Shown piece after piece: positions 1-6,048 of a DNA stretch of 12,653 bases (the first letter of the stretch is position 1; the number at the start of each line of letters is the position of its first letter). The DNA is from Terriglobia bacterium (GTDB lineage Bacteria > Acidobacteriota > Terriglobia > UBA7540). The stretch lies in contig JASHTZ010000542.1 in assembly GCA_030040295.1 (NCBI GenBank), positions 1-12,653 of the forward strand, given 5' to 3'. The position numbers were made by a program, and so were the translations under genes. The notes beneath the pieces were generated by a model, which made no database searches, was not told the DNA's origin, and saw nothing but the letters and a program-made list of their open reading frames with translations.

Positions 1-165
1 TATGTGGTGGACCAGAACCGCGACGCGCAAATGCTCGGCCTGCTGCGCCTCGAGTGCAGCGCGGAAGAGATCGCCAAACTCCGCAGCGTGCGCCACTACG
101 ACGGCCTGCCCGTTGACGCGCGCAGCGTGACGGACGAAATTGCTTCCCAGGAGGGGACGAACTGA
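1..165 (+). CDS. korA: 2-oxoacid:ferredoxin oxidoreductase subunit alpha, C-terminal end (partial)
   Basis: Reading frame 1 is open from the window edge to a TGA at 163-165 and gives the last 54 residues. They include VVDQNRDAQMLGLLRLE and later VRHYDGLPVDAR. This matches the end of KorA-type alpha subunits, where an NRDxQ stretch is followed by a short linker and an H-Y-D-G-x-P-(I/V) segment. The alpha subunit carries the pyrimidine-binding and CoA-side domains of the enzyme that oxidatively decarboxylates 2-oxoglutarate (or a related 2-oxoacid) and reduces ferredoxin. The beta subunit gene starts one base after this stop, so the two are surely co-transcribed, and the korB ribosome binding site lies inside this gene. 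The 5' end is outside the window. The family is confident from the partner gene; substrate specificity cannot be read from this fragment. Confidence 0.85.
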   Translation, partial: YVVDQNRDAQMLGLLRLECSAEEIAKLRSVRHYDGLPVDARSVTDEIASQEGTN

Positions 166-166
166 C

Positions 167-1216
167 ATGGCAACAACCACCGTTCCACCATCACCATCCG
201 CCAAGCACAATCGCATTGGCCTGGAGATGACGCACTACAAGGGCAACAAGACCACGCTGTGCGCCGGTTGCGGCCACAATGCCATTTCCGAACGCATCAT
301 CGAAGCGTGCTACGAAATGGGCGTCGAGCCCCACCGCGTCGCCAAGCTTTCCGGCATCGGCTGCTCATCCAAGAGCCCGGCGTATTTCCTGAATACCGCC
401 TACGGGGTGAACGCCGTGCACGGGCGCATGCCCTCCGTGGCCACGGGCGCCCTGCTGGCCAATCGCCACCTGATCGCCATGGGCGTGAGCGGCGATGGTG
501 ACACGGCCTCCATTGGCGTCGGCCAGTTCGTGCATCTGATGCGGCGCAACCTGCCCATCATTTACATCATTGAGGACAACGGCTGCTACGGCCTCACCAA
601 AGGCCAGTTTTCCGCCACGGCCGATCTGGGTTCGAAACTCAAGACCGGTGTGATCAACGACCTGCCGCCCATTGATACCTGCGCGCTGGCCATTCAGCTC
701 GGCGCCACGTACGTTGCGCGGTCGTTCTCCGGTGACAAGCGCCAATTGCTCGCGCTCATCAAGGGCGCGCTTGCCCACCACGGCACTTCCATGCTCGACG
801 TGATATCGCCTTGCGTGACTTTTAACGATCACGAGGGCTCCACCAAGTCCTACAGCTACGTCAAGGACCATGATTCGCCCGTGGCGGACGTGAGTTTTGT
901 TCCGTTTTTCGACGACATCACCGTCGATTACGACCCCGGAACCACCACCGACATCACTCTGCACGATGGCTCGCATGTGCTGCTGCGCAAAGTGAACACC
1001 GATTACGATCCCACCAATAAGGGCGCCGCTCTGCACATGCTCACCGAGTCGCACGACAAGGGCGAAATTCTGACCGGGCTCTTCTACGTCGCTCCCGAGA
1101 AGCCCAATTTCATCAACCTGTTGAATATCGCGGATGAGCCGCTGGCCACTCTTCCCGAGGCGAAGGTGCGCCCGCCCAAAGAAGTGCTGGACCAAGTGAT
1201 GCAGTCACTCATGTAG
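167..1216 (+). CDS. korB: 2-oxoacid:ferredoxin oxidoreductase subunit beta (TPP-binding)
   Basis: A 349-residue protein, normal for KorB. It binds thiamine diphosphate and one 4Fe-4S cluster and catalyses CoA-dependent oxidative decarboxylation of a 2-oxoacid, most likely 2-oxoglutarate, passing electrons to ferredoxin in the cytoplasm. Visible signatures are the CAGCGH motif (Cys32, Cys35), Cys66 in GIGCSSKSP and Cys216 in ISPCVTF, which together are the expected four cluster ligands. The TPP/Mg motif begins at GDGD (109-112) and closes with EDNGCYGLTKGQ (136-147). The ATG at 167 is preferred over an in-frame upstream codon at 140 because AGGAGGGG (149-156) sits ten bases before it and the longer form would run into korA. 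It follows the korA stop by one base. The next gene is on the opposite strand. The distinction between 2-oxoglutarate and other 2-oxoacids is by similarity only. Confidence 0.93.
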   Translation: MATTTVPPSPSAKHNRIGLEMTHYKGNKTTLCAGCGHNAISERIIEACYEMGVEPHRVAKLSGIGCSSKSPAYFLNTAYGVNAVHGRMPSVATGALLANRHLIAMGVSGDGDTASIGVGQFVHLMRRNLPIIYIIEDNGCYGLTKGQFSATADLGSKLKTGVINDLPPIDTCALAIQLGATYVARSFSGDKRQLLALIKGALAHHGTSMLDVISPCVTFNDHEGSTKSYSYVKDHDSPVADVSFVPFFDDITVDYDPGTTTDITLHDGSHVLLRKVNTDYDPTNKGAALHMLTESHDKGEILTGLFYVAPEKPNFINLLNIADEPLATLPEAKVRPPKEVLDQVMQSLM

Positions 1217-1278
1217 CGCCCGAGGTCCAATGCGGATATTTTATGCGTGGAGCGGGGCGGGCTTGATCGCGGAGTGGT

Positions 1279-2550
1279 TCATTTCTTCGCGCACTCATAG
1301 ACAAACTTAAAGCCGTCCGTGCCGCCGCCGGGGGCCACGTCGGCGCGCTCCACTTGCTCGGCGCAGCCGTGCTTTTTCAGTGAAACCGCAATGCGCCCGG
1401 GGAGCAATTCGATCATCGCCGTGCCGTCAGGGTCGCTCGCGGCTTTCACGTCGTCGACAATTTCGCCGTTGGAGAAGGTCGCATCAAGTTCAATCCCTCC
1501 CTCGGGCTTTCCCTGCGGGTCAAAGACCCTGATCAAGACGGGTTTGTGAACCAGCTTTTTAGCGTCGGTAACTTCTTGCGGATAGAAGACCAATTGCACG
1601 TCGCCATTGGGGGCGTCGCGGGTCAGCTCCTGGTGACGGTAAGTCACGGTGTCCTCGGTGGCGTCTTCCTGCCGGCCGGTTACCCAATAGAGCGCCGGCG
1701 GCAGGTTCTGGAAGGAGAACTTTCCGTCGATTCCCGTGGTTTCCTGATCGATCAGTAGCCCCTGTTCGTCCTGTAAGGATACCCGCATACCGGCGCGGGG
1801 ACGAAGGTCCTTGTTCAAGGCCGTGCCGGTCAAAACGCCCGTGGAATCGGGCAGAGGCGGGCGCAAATCCACGGGGATGGTGTTGCTCGTCACCTTGCCC
1901 TGCCAGAGATTCACGCCGAGCGTGCGCTGGATATCCTCAGCGTTGGAATAGGCAGCGGAGTAATCCACCGTCAACTGGTAGATCCCCCAAATCGGCTTGT
2001 CCCCGTCCGCCTGGGCGGGCTGCAGGCGCACGATCGACGTCTCCTTGTAGTCTGAGCCTGGCTCGACCTTCACCAGGCGCGGCTTGGGCATCAGGACATA
2101 TTCCAGCACCTTGCCCTCCGCCGGGGAGACGATCGACGAAACAGCCCGCGCATCAGCGGAGCGAAGATGGACTTGCACGGTCGATCCGCCGGTGGTTTCG
2201 GTGGGCTGATTTTCCTCACTGATGATCTGTTCGGAGGGGTGCGGTCCGTGCGCGCGGCGGTAGAGCCAAATCGGTTGCGACGAAGAGTTATGGATTTGAA
2301 GATAAATTCGCGCCGCCTCCGGTTCTGCTTCGAAGGGTTTTTGGAGCAAAATGAGCAGACGGAGGGGCGGCGCGCTGGTTTGGCCCTCTGCGCGCGCCGC
2401 CGGCAAGACAAGCGGGGCAATCAACGCCAAGAACAGAACCCCGCCACCAAGACACCACGCCACCAAGTGAGCTTTGCGGCTCGGGGCGCAACTTCGCTGA
2501 AAGTCTCGGGCTTTAGCATGTCCTGGTGCCTTGGTGTCTTGGTGGTTCAT
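1279..2550 (-). CDS. Secreted protein with carboxypeptidase-regulatory-like domain
   Basis: A 423-residue protein of unknown function. Hydrophobic residues 29-50 followed by AARA-EG look like a signal peptide cleaved near residue 54, so the product is probably periplasmic or surface-exposed. Residues about 238-295 (GVLTGTALNKDLRPRAGMRV, then DGKFSFQNLPP) have the pattern of a carboxypeptidase regulatory-like/SdrB-type beta-sandwich. A second similar segment (VFDPQGKPEGGI, DPDGTAMIELLPGR) follows at about 342-386. Nothing indicates enzymatic activity. It lies directly downstream of the rRNA methyltransferase gene. An ATG at 2568 overlaps that gene's stop as ATGA, and the ATG at 2550 has GAGAGG ten bases upstream; I chose the latter. 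A GTG at 2589 is less likely. Residues 3-35 are encoded by an inverted octamer repeat, giving an unusually long N-terminal region. The true start may therefore differ. Confidence 0.72.
   Translation of the reverse strand: MNHQDTKAPGHAKARDFQRSCAPSRKAHLVAWCLGGGVLFLALIAPLVLPAARAEGQTSAPPLRLLILLQKPFEAEPEAARIYLQIHNSSSQPIWLYRRAHGPHPSEQIISEENQPTETTGGSTVQVHLRSADARAVSSIVSPAEGKVLEYVLMPKPRLVKVEPGSDYKETSIVRLQPAQADGDKPIWGIYQLTVDYSAAYSNAEDIQRTLGVNLWQGKVTSNTIPVDLRPPLPDSTGVLTGTALNKDLRPRAGMRVSLQDEQGLLIDQETTGIDGKFSFQNLPPALYWVTGRQEDATEDTVTYRHQELTRDAPNGDVQLVFYPQEVTDAKKLVHKPVLIRVFDPQGKPEGGIELDATFSNGEIVDDVKAASDPDGTAMIELLPGRIAVSLKKHGCAEQVERADVAPGGGTDGFKFVYECAKK
2445..2544. repeat. Inverted octamer repeat element inside a coding N-terminus
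   Basis: Two arms, each three degenerate copies of the octamer CACCAAGN, face each other across a 52-base centre. On the plus strand the left arm reads CACCAAGA, CACCACGC, CACCAAGT (2445-2468). The right arm (2521-2544) read on the minus strand gives CACCAAGA, CACCAAGG, CACCAGGA. The 24-base segments 2444-2467 and 2522-2545 match as inverted repeats at 21 positions, so a long hairpin can form. From general experience, such CCAAGACACCAAG repeats recur between genes in many environmental bacterial genomes. Here the element is read through as residues 3-35 of the secreted protein. Its copy number in this genome cannot be judged from one window. Confidence 0.8.
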
Positions 2551-2564
2551 CCTCTGCGCGCCTC

Positions 2565-3728
2565 TCATAGAACCCGCAGGATTAAGCACTTCAAGTAATG
2601 CGTTTCGGGAACGGTGAGTAGAATGGGATGATCGCGCGACTGCGTGCGACGCTCCACCACTGAGACGGTGCGATGCGCGTCAAGCGCCGCTTCCGCGACC
2701 GCTTCCAAGAGGTCAGCCTCGCTGACATGAAACGAACACGAGCAGGTCACCAGGTAGCCGCCAGGATTCAGAATCTTCAACGCGCGCAAATTCAGTTCCT
2801 TGTAGCCGCGCAGGGCTGAGTCATGGCTGGATTTCTGCCGCGCGAAGGCAGGCGGGTCAATCACCACCATGTCATACCGCTGCTTCTCCTGGTCGGCGGC
2901 CTTGAGAAAGTCAAAGCAATTGGCTTCCTTCCATTCCAGGTTGGTAAAACCGTTCAACTCCTGGCTGCGCTTCGCCTGCTTCAGCGCGTCAGCCGAGGAA
3001 TCGACGCCCAGAACCGAATCGCAGTGCGGCGCGAGCGCGAGCGCGAATCCACCCGTGTAAGTAAAACAGTCGAGCGCCCGTCCGTGCGCGTAGTTCGCGG
3101 CCGCGGCGCGGTTTTCGCGCTGGTCGAGGAATCCGCCGGTCTTCTGCCCATGTCGCAGGTCGAAACACATCTTCACGCCGTTTTCCTCCAGCACCACTTC
3201 GGCGGTATCTTCGCCCGCCAGCACTCCCGTCTGCTCCGGCAGGCCCTCAAGCGCGCGCACCGCGGCGTCATTGCGTTCCAGAATCGAGCGCGGGGTGAAT
3301 TCCTTTTGCAGCACTTCGACGACCGTGGACTTTAGCCGGTCCATGCCCTGGCTGAGGGTTTGAATGACCAGGCAATCGCCGTAACGGTCGACAATGAGGG
3401 AAGGAAGCAAATCGCCCTCGGCGGCCACCAGGCGATAAGCCTGCGCTCCCGCCGCGATTTGCCGGCGAAATCGGGCGGCGGCACGAATCCGGTCGGCCAG
3501 GAATGCGGCATCGAAGGGACGCGCCTCGCGGGTCAAAAAGCGCAGCGCGATTTGCGATTGCGCGCTGTAAAGCGCCTGCCCGCAAAAGCAGTTCTTCGAG
3601 TCGACCATGCGCACCACGCCCGGCTCAGCCCCCGCAGAAAAAGCCACGTCGGACCGGTAAATCCACACATGCCCGGAGGCAAGCCGCTCGACGCCGCGTG
3701 AAGTAATGGTGACGCTGGGCGCAGTCAT
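2565..3728 (-). CDS. rlmI: Class I SAM-dependent rRNA methyltransferase, RlmI family
   Basis: A 387-residue protein, close to the usual length of the RlmI/RlmK-like family that methylates C5 of a cytosine in 23S rRNA (position 1962 in E. coli). The N-terminal 70 or so residues (VTITSRGVERLASGHVWIY) fit the PUA RNA-binding domain. A central segment contains DRYGDCLVIQTLSQGMD. The Rossmann methyltransferase domain shows DLRHGQKTGGFLDQR (190-204), the SAM-binding motif DCFTYTGGF (220-228), GVD (241-243), the DPPAF motif (291-295) and TCSCSFH (328-334). The ATG at 3728 starts directly at the conserved PUA region. The stop overlaps a possible ATG of the downstream secreted-protein gene (ATGA at 2565-2568). 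The gene is divergent from queA. Family membership is firm; the exact target nucleotide is inferred. Confidence 0.9.
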   Translation of the reverse strand: MTAPSVTITSRGVERLASGHVWIYRSDVAFSAGAEPGVVRMVDSKNCFCGQALYSAQSQIALRFLTREARPFDAAFLADRIRAAARFRRQIAAGAQAYRLVAAEGDLLPSLIVDRYGDCLVIQTLSQGMDRLKSTVVEVLQKEFTPRSILERNDAAVRALEGLPEQTGVLAGEDTAEVVLEENGVKMCFDLRHGQKTGGFLDQRENRAAAANYAHGRALDCFTYTGGFALALAPHCDSVLGVDSSADALKQAKRSQELNGFTNLEWKEANCFDFLKAADQEKQRYDMVVIDPPAFARQKSSHDSALRGYKELNLRALKILNPGGYLVTCSCSFHVSEADLLEAVAEAALDAHRTVSVVERRTQSRDHPILLTVPETHYLKCLILRVL

Positions 3729-3762
3729 TTCTTAACTCTAGCACATGAGAACAGTGGCGAGC

Positions 3763-3783
3763 GGCTAGTAGTCAGTGGTCAGC
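3763..3783. repeat. Degenerate heptamer array (three units)
   Basis: Three contiguous seven-base units read GGCTAGT, AGTCAGT and GGTCAGC, a degenerate series on GGTCAGT. They lie in the spacer between the divergent rlmI-type gene and queA. Arrays of this kind are common in the intergenic DNA of some environmental bacteria and recall the short tandemly repeated heptamers of cyanobacteria. Three degenerate units are little evidence taken alone, but a second heptamer array follows about 75 bases later. Confidence 0.5.
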
Positions 3784-3859
3784 GCGGAAACTAAGCGGTT
3801 AAGAATGAGGGTTGGCAGGCACCACGCCAGAATCACCACTTCGCAGAAATGGAAACGAT

Positions 3860-3889
3860 TTCATAATTCAGAATTCATAATTCATAATT
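3860..3889. repeat. Heptamer tandem array TTCATAA (four units)
   Basis: Four perfectly phased seven-base units read TTCATAA, TTCAGAA, TTCATAA, TTCATAA and are followed by TT. The AT-rich array stands out sharply from the GC-rich surroundings and ends nine bases before the queA start codon. Several CATAAT hexamers inside it resemble a -10 box, so it might act as promoter DNA, but no convincing -35 element is seen at the right distance. Confidence 0.8.
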
Positions 3890-3897
3890 GCGATTCC

Positions 3898-4983
3898 ATG
3901 CTGCTGGAAGAATTTGACTATTCGATTCCCGCCGACCTCATCGCCCAGCGTCCGCTGGAGGAGCGCGACGCTTCGCGCCTGATGGTGCTGCGCCGCGAAG
4001 CGAAGCAATGGGAGGACCGGACGTTTCGCGAGCTGCCGCAATTGCTCGAACCCGGGGACCTTCTGGTTTTCAACAACACCAAGGTGTTTCCCGCTCGCTT
4101 GCTCGGCCGGCGCCGGGGGATCTCTTCGCAGCGAGTGGGAAAAAATAATCCGTCGCAGCGTGGATTCCTGAGTAGTGAGACCGAGCTGATGCTCACGCGG
4201 CAGGTGAGCGAAGACGTCTGGCAGGGATTGGTGCATCCGGGCCGCAAAGTCCGGACGGGGGAAGTTCTGGTGTTCGGCGAGGGCGAACTGGAAGCGGAGA
4301 TTCTGGGGCGCGGCGAATTCGGCTTGCGGCAGGTGCGGCTGCGCGCCCGCACGGGGACGATTGAGGAAGCGCTGGACCGCCTGGGCCACGTGCCTCTGCC
4401 GCCCTATATCCGCCGCAGCGACGAACCCGGCGACCGCGGCACGTATCAAACCGTGTACGCCAAAGTGCGCGGAGCCGTCGCCGCGCCCACCGCCGGACTG
4501 CACTTTACCGAACGGGTTTTCAGCGCGCTCAAGACGCGAGGTGTTGAAACCTGCGAGATTACACTGCACGTGGGTCTCGGAACATTTCAGCCCGTGCGCG
4601 TGAAGCGGATCGAGGATCACCCGATGGAATCCGAGCGCTACGAGGTCTCGGAGTGCGCCGCTGCCGCGCTCAACCGCGCGCTTCGTGAGCGGCGGCGAGT
4701 AATTGCGGTGGGAACGACCACAGTTCGCACACTGGAGAGCGTGGCACGAGAGAATGATGGAGCAATCGCGCCTGGCCGTGGCGAAACACGCCTGTTTATC
4801 ACTCCAGGATTCCAGTTTCGGGCCGTGCGCGGCCTGTTAACGAATTTTCATCTTCCCCAATCCACTCTTCTGATGCTGGTTTCGGCATTTGCAGGCAAGG
4901 ATTTTGTGTTGAGCGCCTACCGCCATGCCGTGGAGTCGCGCTACCGGTTTTATAGTTACGGCGATTGCATGTTAATTGTGTAA
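3898..4983 (+). CDS. queA: S-adenosylmethionine:tRNA ribosyltransferase-isomerase
   Basis: A 361-residue enzyme of queuosine synthesis. It transfers and isomerises the ribosyl part of SAM onto 7-aminomethyl-7-deazaguanine at position 34 of tRNAs with GUN anticodons, giving epoxyqueuosine. Family motifs are clear: FDYSIPADLIAQRPLEERDA (6-25), FNNTKVFPARLLGRR (58-72), AAPTAGLHFT (195-204), VGLGTFQPV (225-233), VGTTTVRTLE (271-280), NFHLPQSTLLMLVSAF (316-331) and the closing FYSYGDCMLIV. An extra loop at about 73-95 separates the first domain from LMLTRQ; comparable insertions are typical of acidobacterial QueA as I remember them. The ATG at 3898 is chosen because it begins exactly at the conserved N-terminus; the frame stays open upstream to 3775 only through repeat DNA. 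No Shine-Dalgarno sequence precedes this ATG, which is odd. No other queuosine gene is nearby. Confidence 0.95.
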   Translation: MLLEEFDYSIPADLIAQRPLEERDASRLMVLRREAKQWEDRTFRELPQLLEPGDLLVFNNTKVFPARLLGRRRGISSQRVGKNNPSQRGFLSSETELMLTRQVSEDVWQGLVHPGRKVRTGEVLVFGEGELEAEILGRGEFGLRQVRLRARTGTIEEALDRLGHVPLPPYIRRSDEPGDRGTYQTVYAKVRGAVAAPTAGLHFTERVFSALKTRGVETCEITLHVGLGTFQPVRVKRIEDHPMESERYEVSECAAAALNRALRERRRVIAVGTTTVRTLESVARENDGAIAPGRGETRLFITPGFQFRAVRGLLTNFHLPQSTLLMLVSAFAGKDFVLSAYRHAVESRYRFYSYGDCMLIV

Positions 4984-5166
4984 ATTCTTGCGGTTTCAAC
5001 CCGTTGAGGTAACCCTTGCACCAAAGTACGCGTCCAATCTGGTGTTCGCGAATTACCACCCTTTGGCTAACCAAAATCAAGGCAGTGCGTCAAAGGAAGT
5101 GTTAGAAGTTGGACTCAAGAAATCGCAGAAAAATAAAGGAAGGCAGTTTTAAGTTCGAAGAGAGCC

Positions 5167-5529
5167 ATGAAGAAGCATCGCAGTCTACCCATTCCGTTCC
5201 TGGTTGTGATTCTGGCGGCCGTCCTGTCGGTAATCACCAGCCTCGCCGACGGCGGTTCACGGACGGGCAATGCCGTAGAGAACCCCCTGCAAGTTCAAAC
5301 CATTGAGCAGGAACGGATGGCGACAATGTATCTGCGGTTCATGTCCTGGCTTTCGTCCATAAAGAACCATTCGGAAGACACGGCGAAGGCTGATCCCCCA
5401 TCCGTGCCGGCGCCGAAGGACGCGATCTCTCATCATGCCGGCGTTCGCCGTGCCGCCCTTCGCATGTGCTCGTATCGCGCCGATCAAAATTTTGCGCCCA
5501 CAGCCCGCACCCGCTCGACTTTGAACTGA
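5167..5529 (+). CDS. Small putative secreted protein, unknown
   Basis: A 120-residue frame opening with a convincing signal-peptide-like N-terminus: MKKHRS, then a hydrophobic stretch PIPFLVVILAAVLSVITSLA (8-27), with possible cleavage around SLA-DG. The rest is hydrophilic, with a moderately amphipathic segment at about 45-65 (TIEQERMATMYLRFMSWL). I recognise no domain, and it has only one cysteine (101). A purine-rich GAAGAGAG (5157-5164) precedes the ATG at a plausible distance. It lies 183 bases after queA and is convergent with the GNAT gene, whose stop is 43 bases beyond. The C-terminal third is low in recognisable pattern and could reflect a frameshifted or decaying end. The case for a gene rests on the signal peptide, the ribosome binding site and the available space, so confidence is moderate. 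Confidence 0.55.
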   Translation: MKKHRSLPIPFLVVILAAVLSVITSLADGGSRTGNAVENPLQVQTIEQERMATMYLRFMSWLSSIKNHSEDTAKADPPSVPAPKDAISHHAGVRRAALRMCSYRADQNFAPTARTRSTLN

Positions 5530-5572
5530 TAGTTTCCGTTCCCATCGAATTCTCTCAGAAATCCCCGGCCAG

Positions 5573-6031
5573 CTACAGAGGCTTGCGAAAGGAATGCTGG
5601 GTTTTGATCTGTTGGTATCCGTGCGCCGCGTAGAATTTGTGCGCCTGGTGGCGAATAATGTTGGAGCGAACAGAAACGACGCCGCAGCCATTTTGGCGCG
5701 CCCACTCTTCCACTGCCGCCAGCAGTTTTCCTCCAACGCCTCGCCCGCGAGCGGATTCATCCACCACCAAACCTCCCAGTTCTGCAAAAGTATCCCGCTC
5801 CACCAAGCAGCACATGTAGGCGTGCGCCCAACCCATCACTAGGCCAGCGGAAACGGCCGCCAGCACGAGGTGATGGGGGTCATTCAATACCGCCTCCAGG
5901 CGCTTTCTAACCTCGGCTGCCGTGGAAGCATAGCCCAGTTGAGTGGCCAGATTTGCAAATGCCTGGGCGTCCGCCAGGCCGGCGAGCCGGATGGAAATCT
6001 CCTCGGAATTTGATGGCGCAGGTGTAGCCAT
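5573..6031 (-). CDS. GNAT family N-acetyltransferase
   Basis: A 152-residue single-domain acetyltransferase of the GCN5-related fold, which moves an acetyl group from acetyl-CoA to an amine. The N-terminal strand ISIRLAGLADAQAFANLATQ (12-31) is typical. The acetyl-CoA-binding motif A is GGLVVDESARGRGVGGKLL (86-104), with the R-G-R-G-V-G pyrophosphate loop. Motif B contains VRSNIIRHQAHKFYAAHGY (121-139), followed by a short C-terminal strand. The resemblance is to the AAC(6')-like group of small GNATs, but the substrate cannot be assigned and a resistance role should not be assumed. The ATG at 6031 is taken; a GTG at 6043 in the same frame would start five bases after the stop of the upstream DUF4139 gene. 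Neither has a strong ribosome binding site. It is likely co-transcribed with that gene. Confidence 0.88.
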   Translation of the reverse strand: MATPAPSNSEEISIRLAGLADAQAFANLATQLGYASTAAEVRKRLEAVLNDPHHLVLAAVSAGLVMGWAHAYMCCLVERDTFAELGGLVVDESARGRGVGGKLLAAVEEWARQNGCGVVSVRSNIIRHQAHKFYAAHGYQQIKTQHSFRKPL

Positions 6032-6048
6032 GAGAATCGTCACGCATT

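Noticed and set aside
365..1195. A long open frame on the minus strand opposite korB (276 codons)
   Set aside because: It lies wholly within korB, which has clear catalytic and cluster motifs; the reverse product is of low complexity, rich in G, H, V and R, as expected from the complement of a GC-rich gene.
2167..2598. A plus-strand frame containing both halves of the octamer palindrome
   Set aside because: Such frames arise whenever this repeat is translated and are often annotated as spurious proteins; the remainder is antisense to the secreted-protein gene.
3763..3889. Possible CRISPR array upstream of queA
   Set aside because: Units are seven bases, directly adjacent and without spacers, and no cas gene is present.
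5109..5137. Candidate promoter TTGGAC, 17 bases, AATAAA before the small secreted gene
   Set aside because: Only about half the consensus positions match; in DNA of this composition such a hit is not informative.
5257..5787. A 176-codon minus-strand frame crossing the small secreted gene and the GNAT gene
   Set aside because: It overlaps the conserved GNAT reading frame and has no signal, domain or ribosome binding site of its own.
5573..6031. Aminoglycoside resistance acetyltransferase
   Set aside because: The protein has general GNAT motifs only; nothing in it or its neighbours supports an antibiotic substrate.
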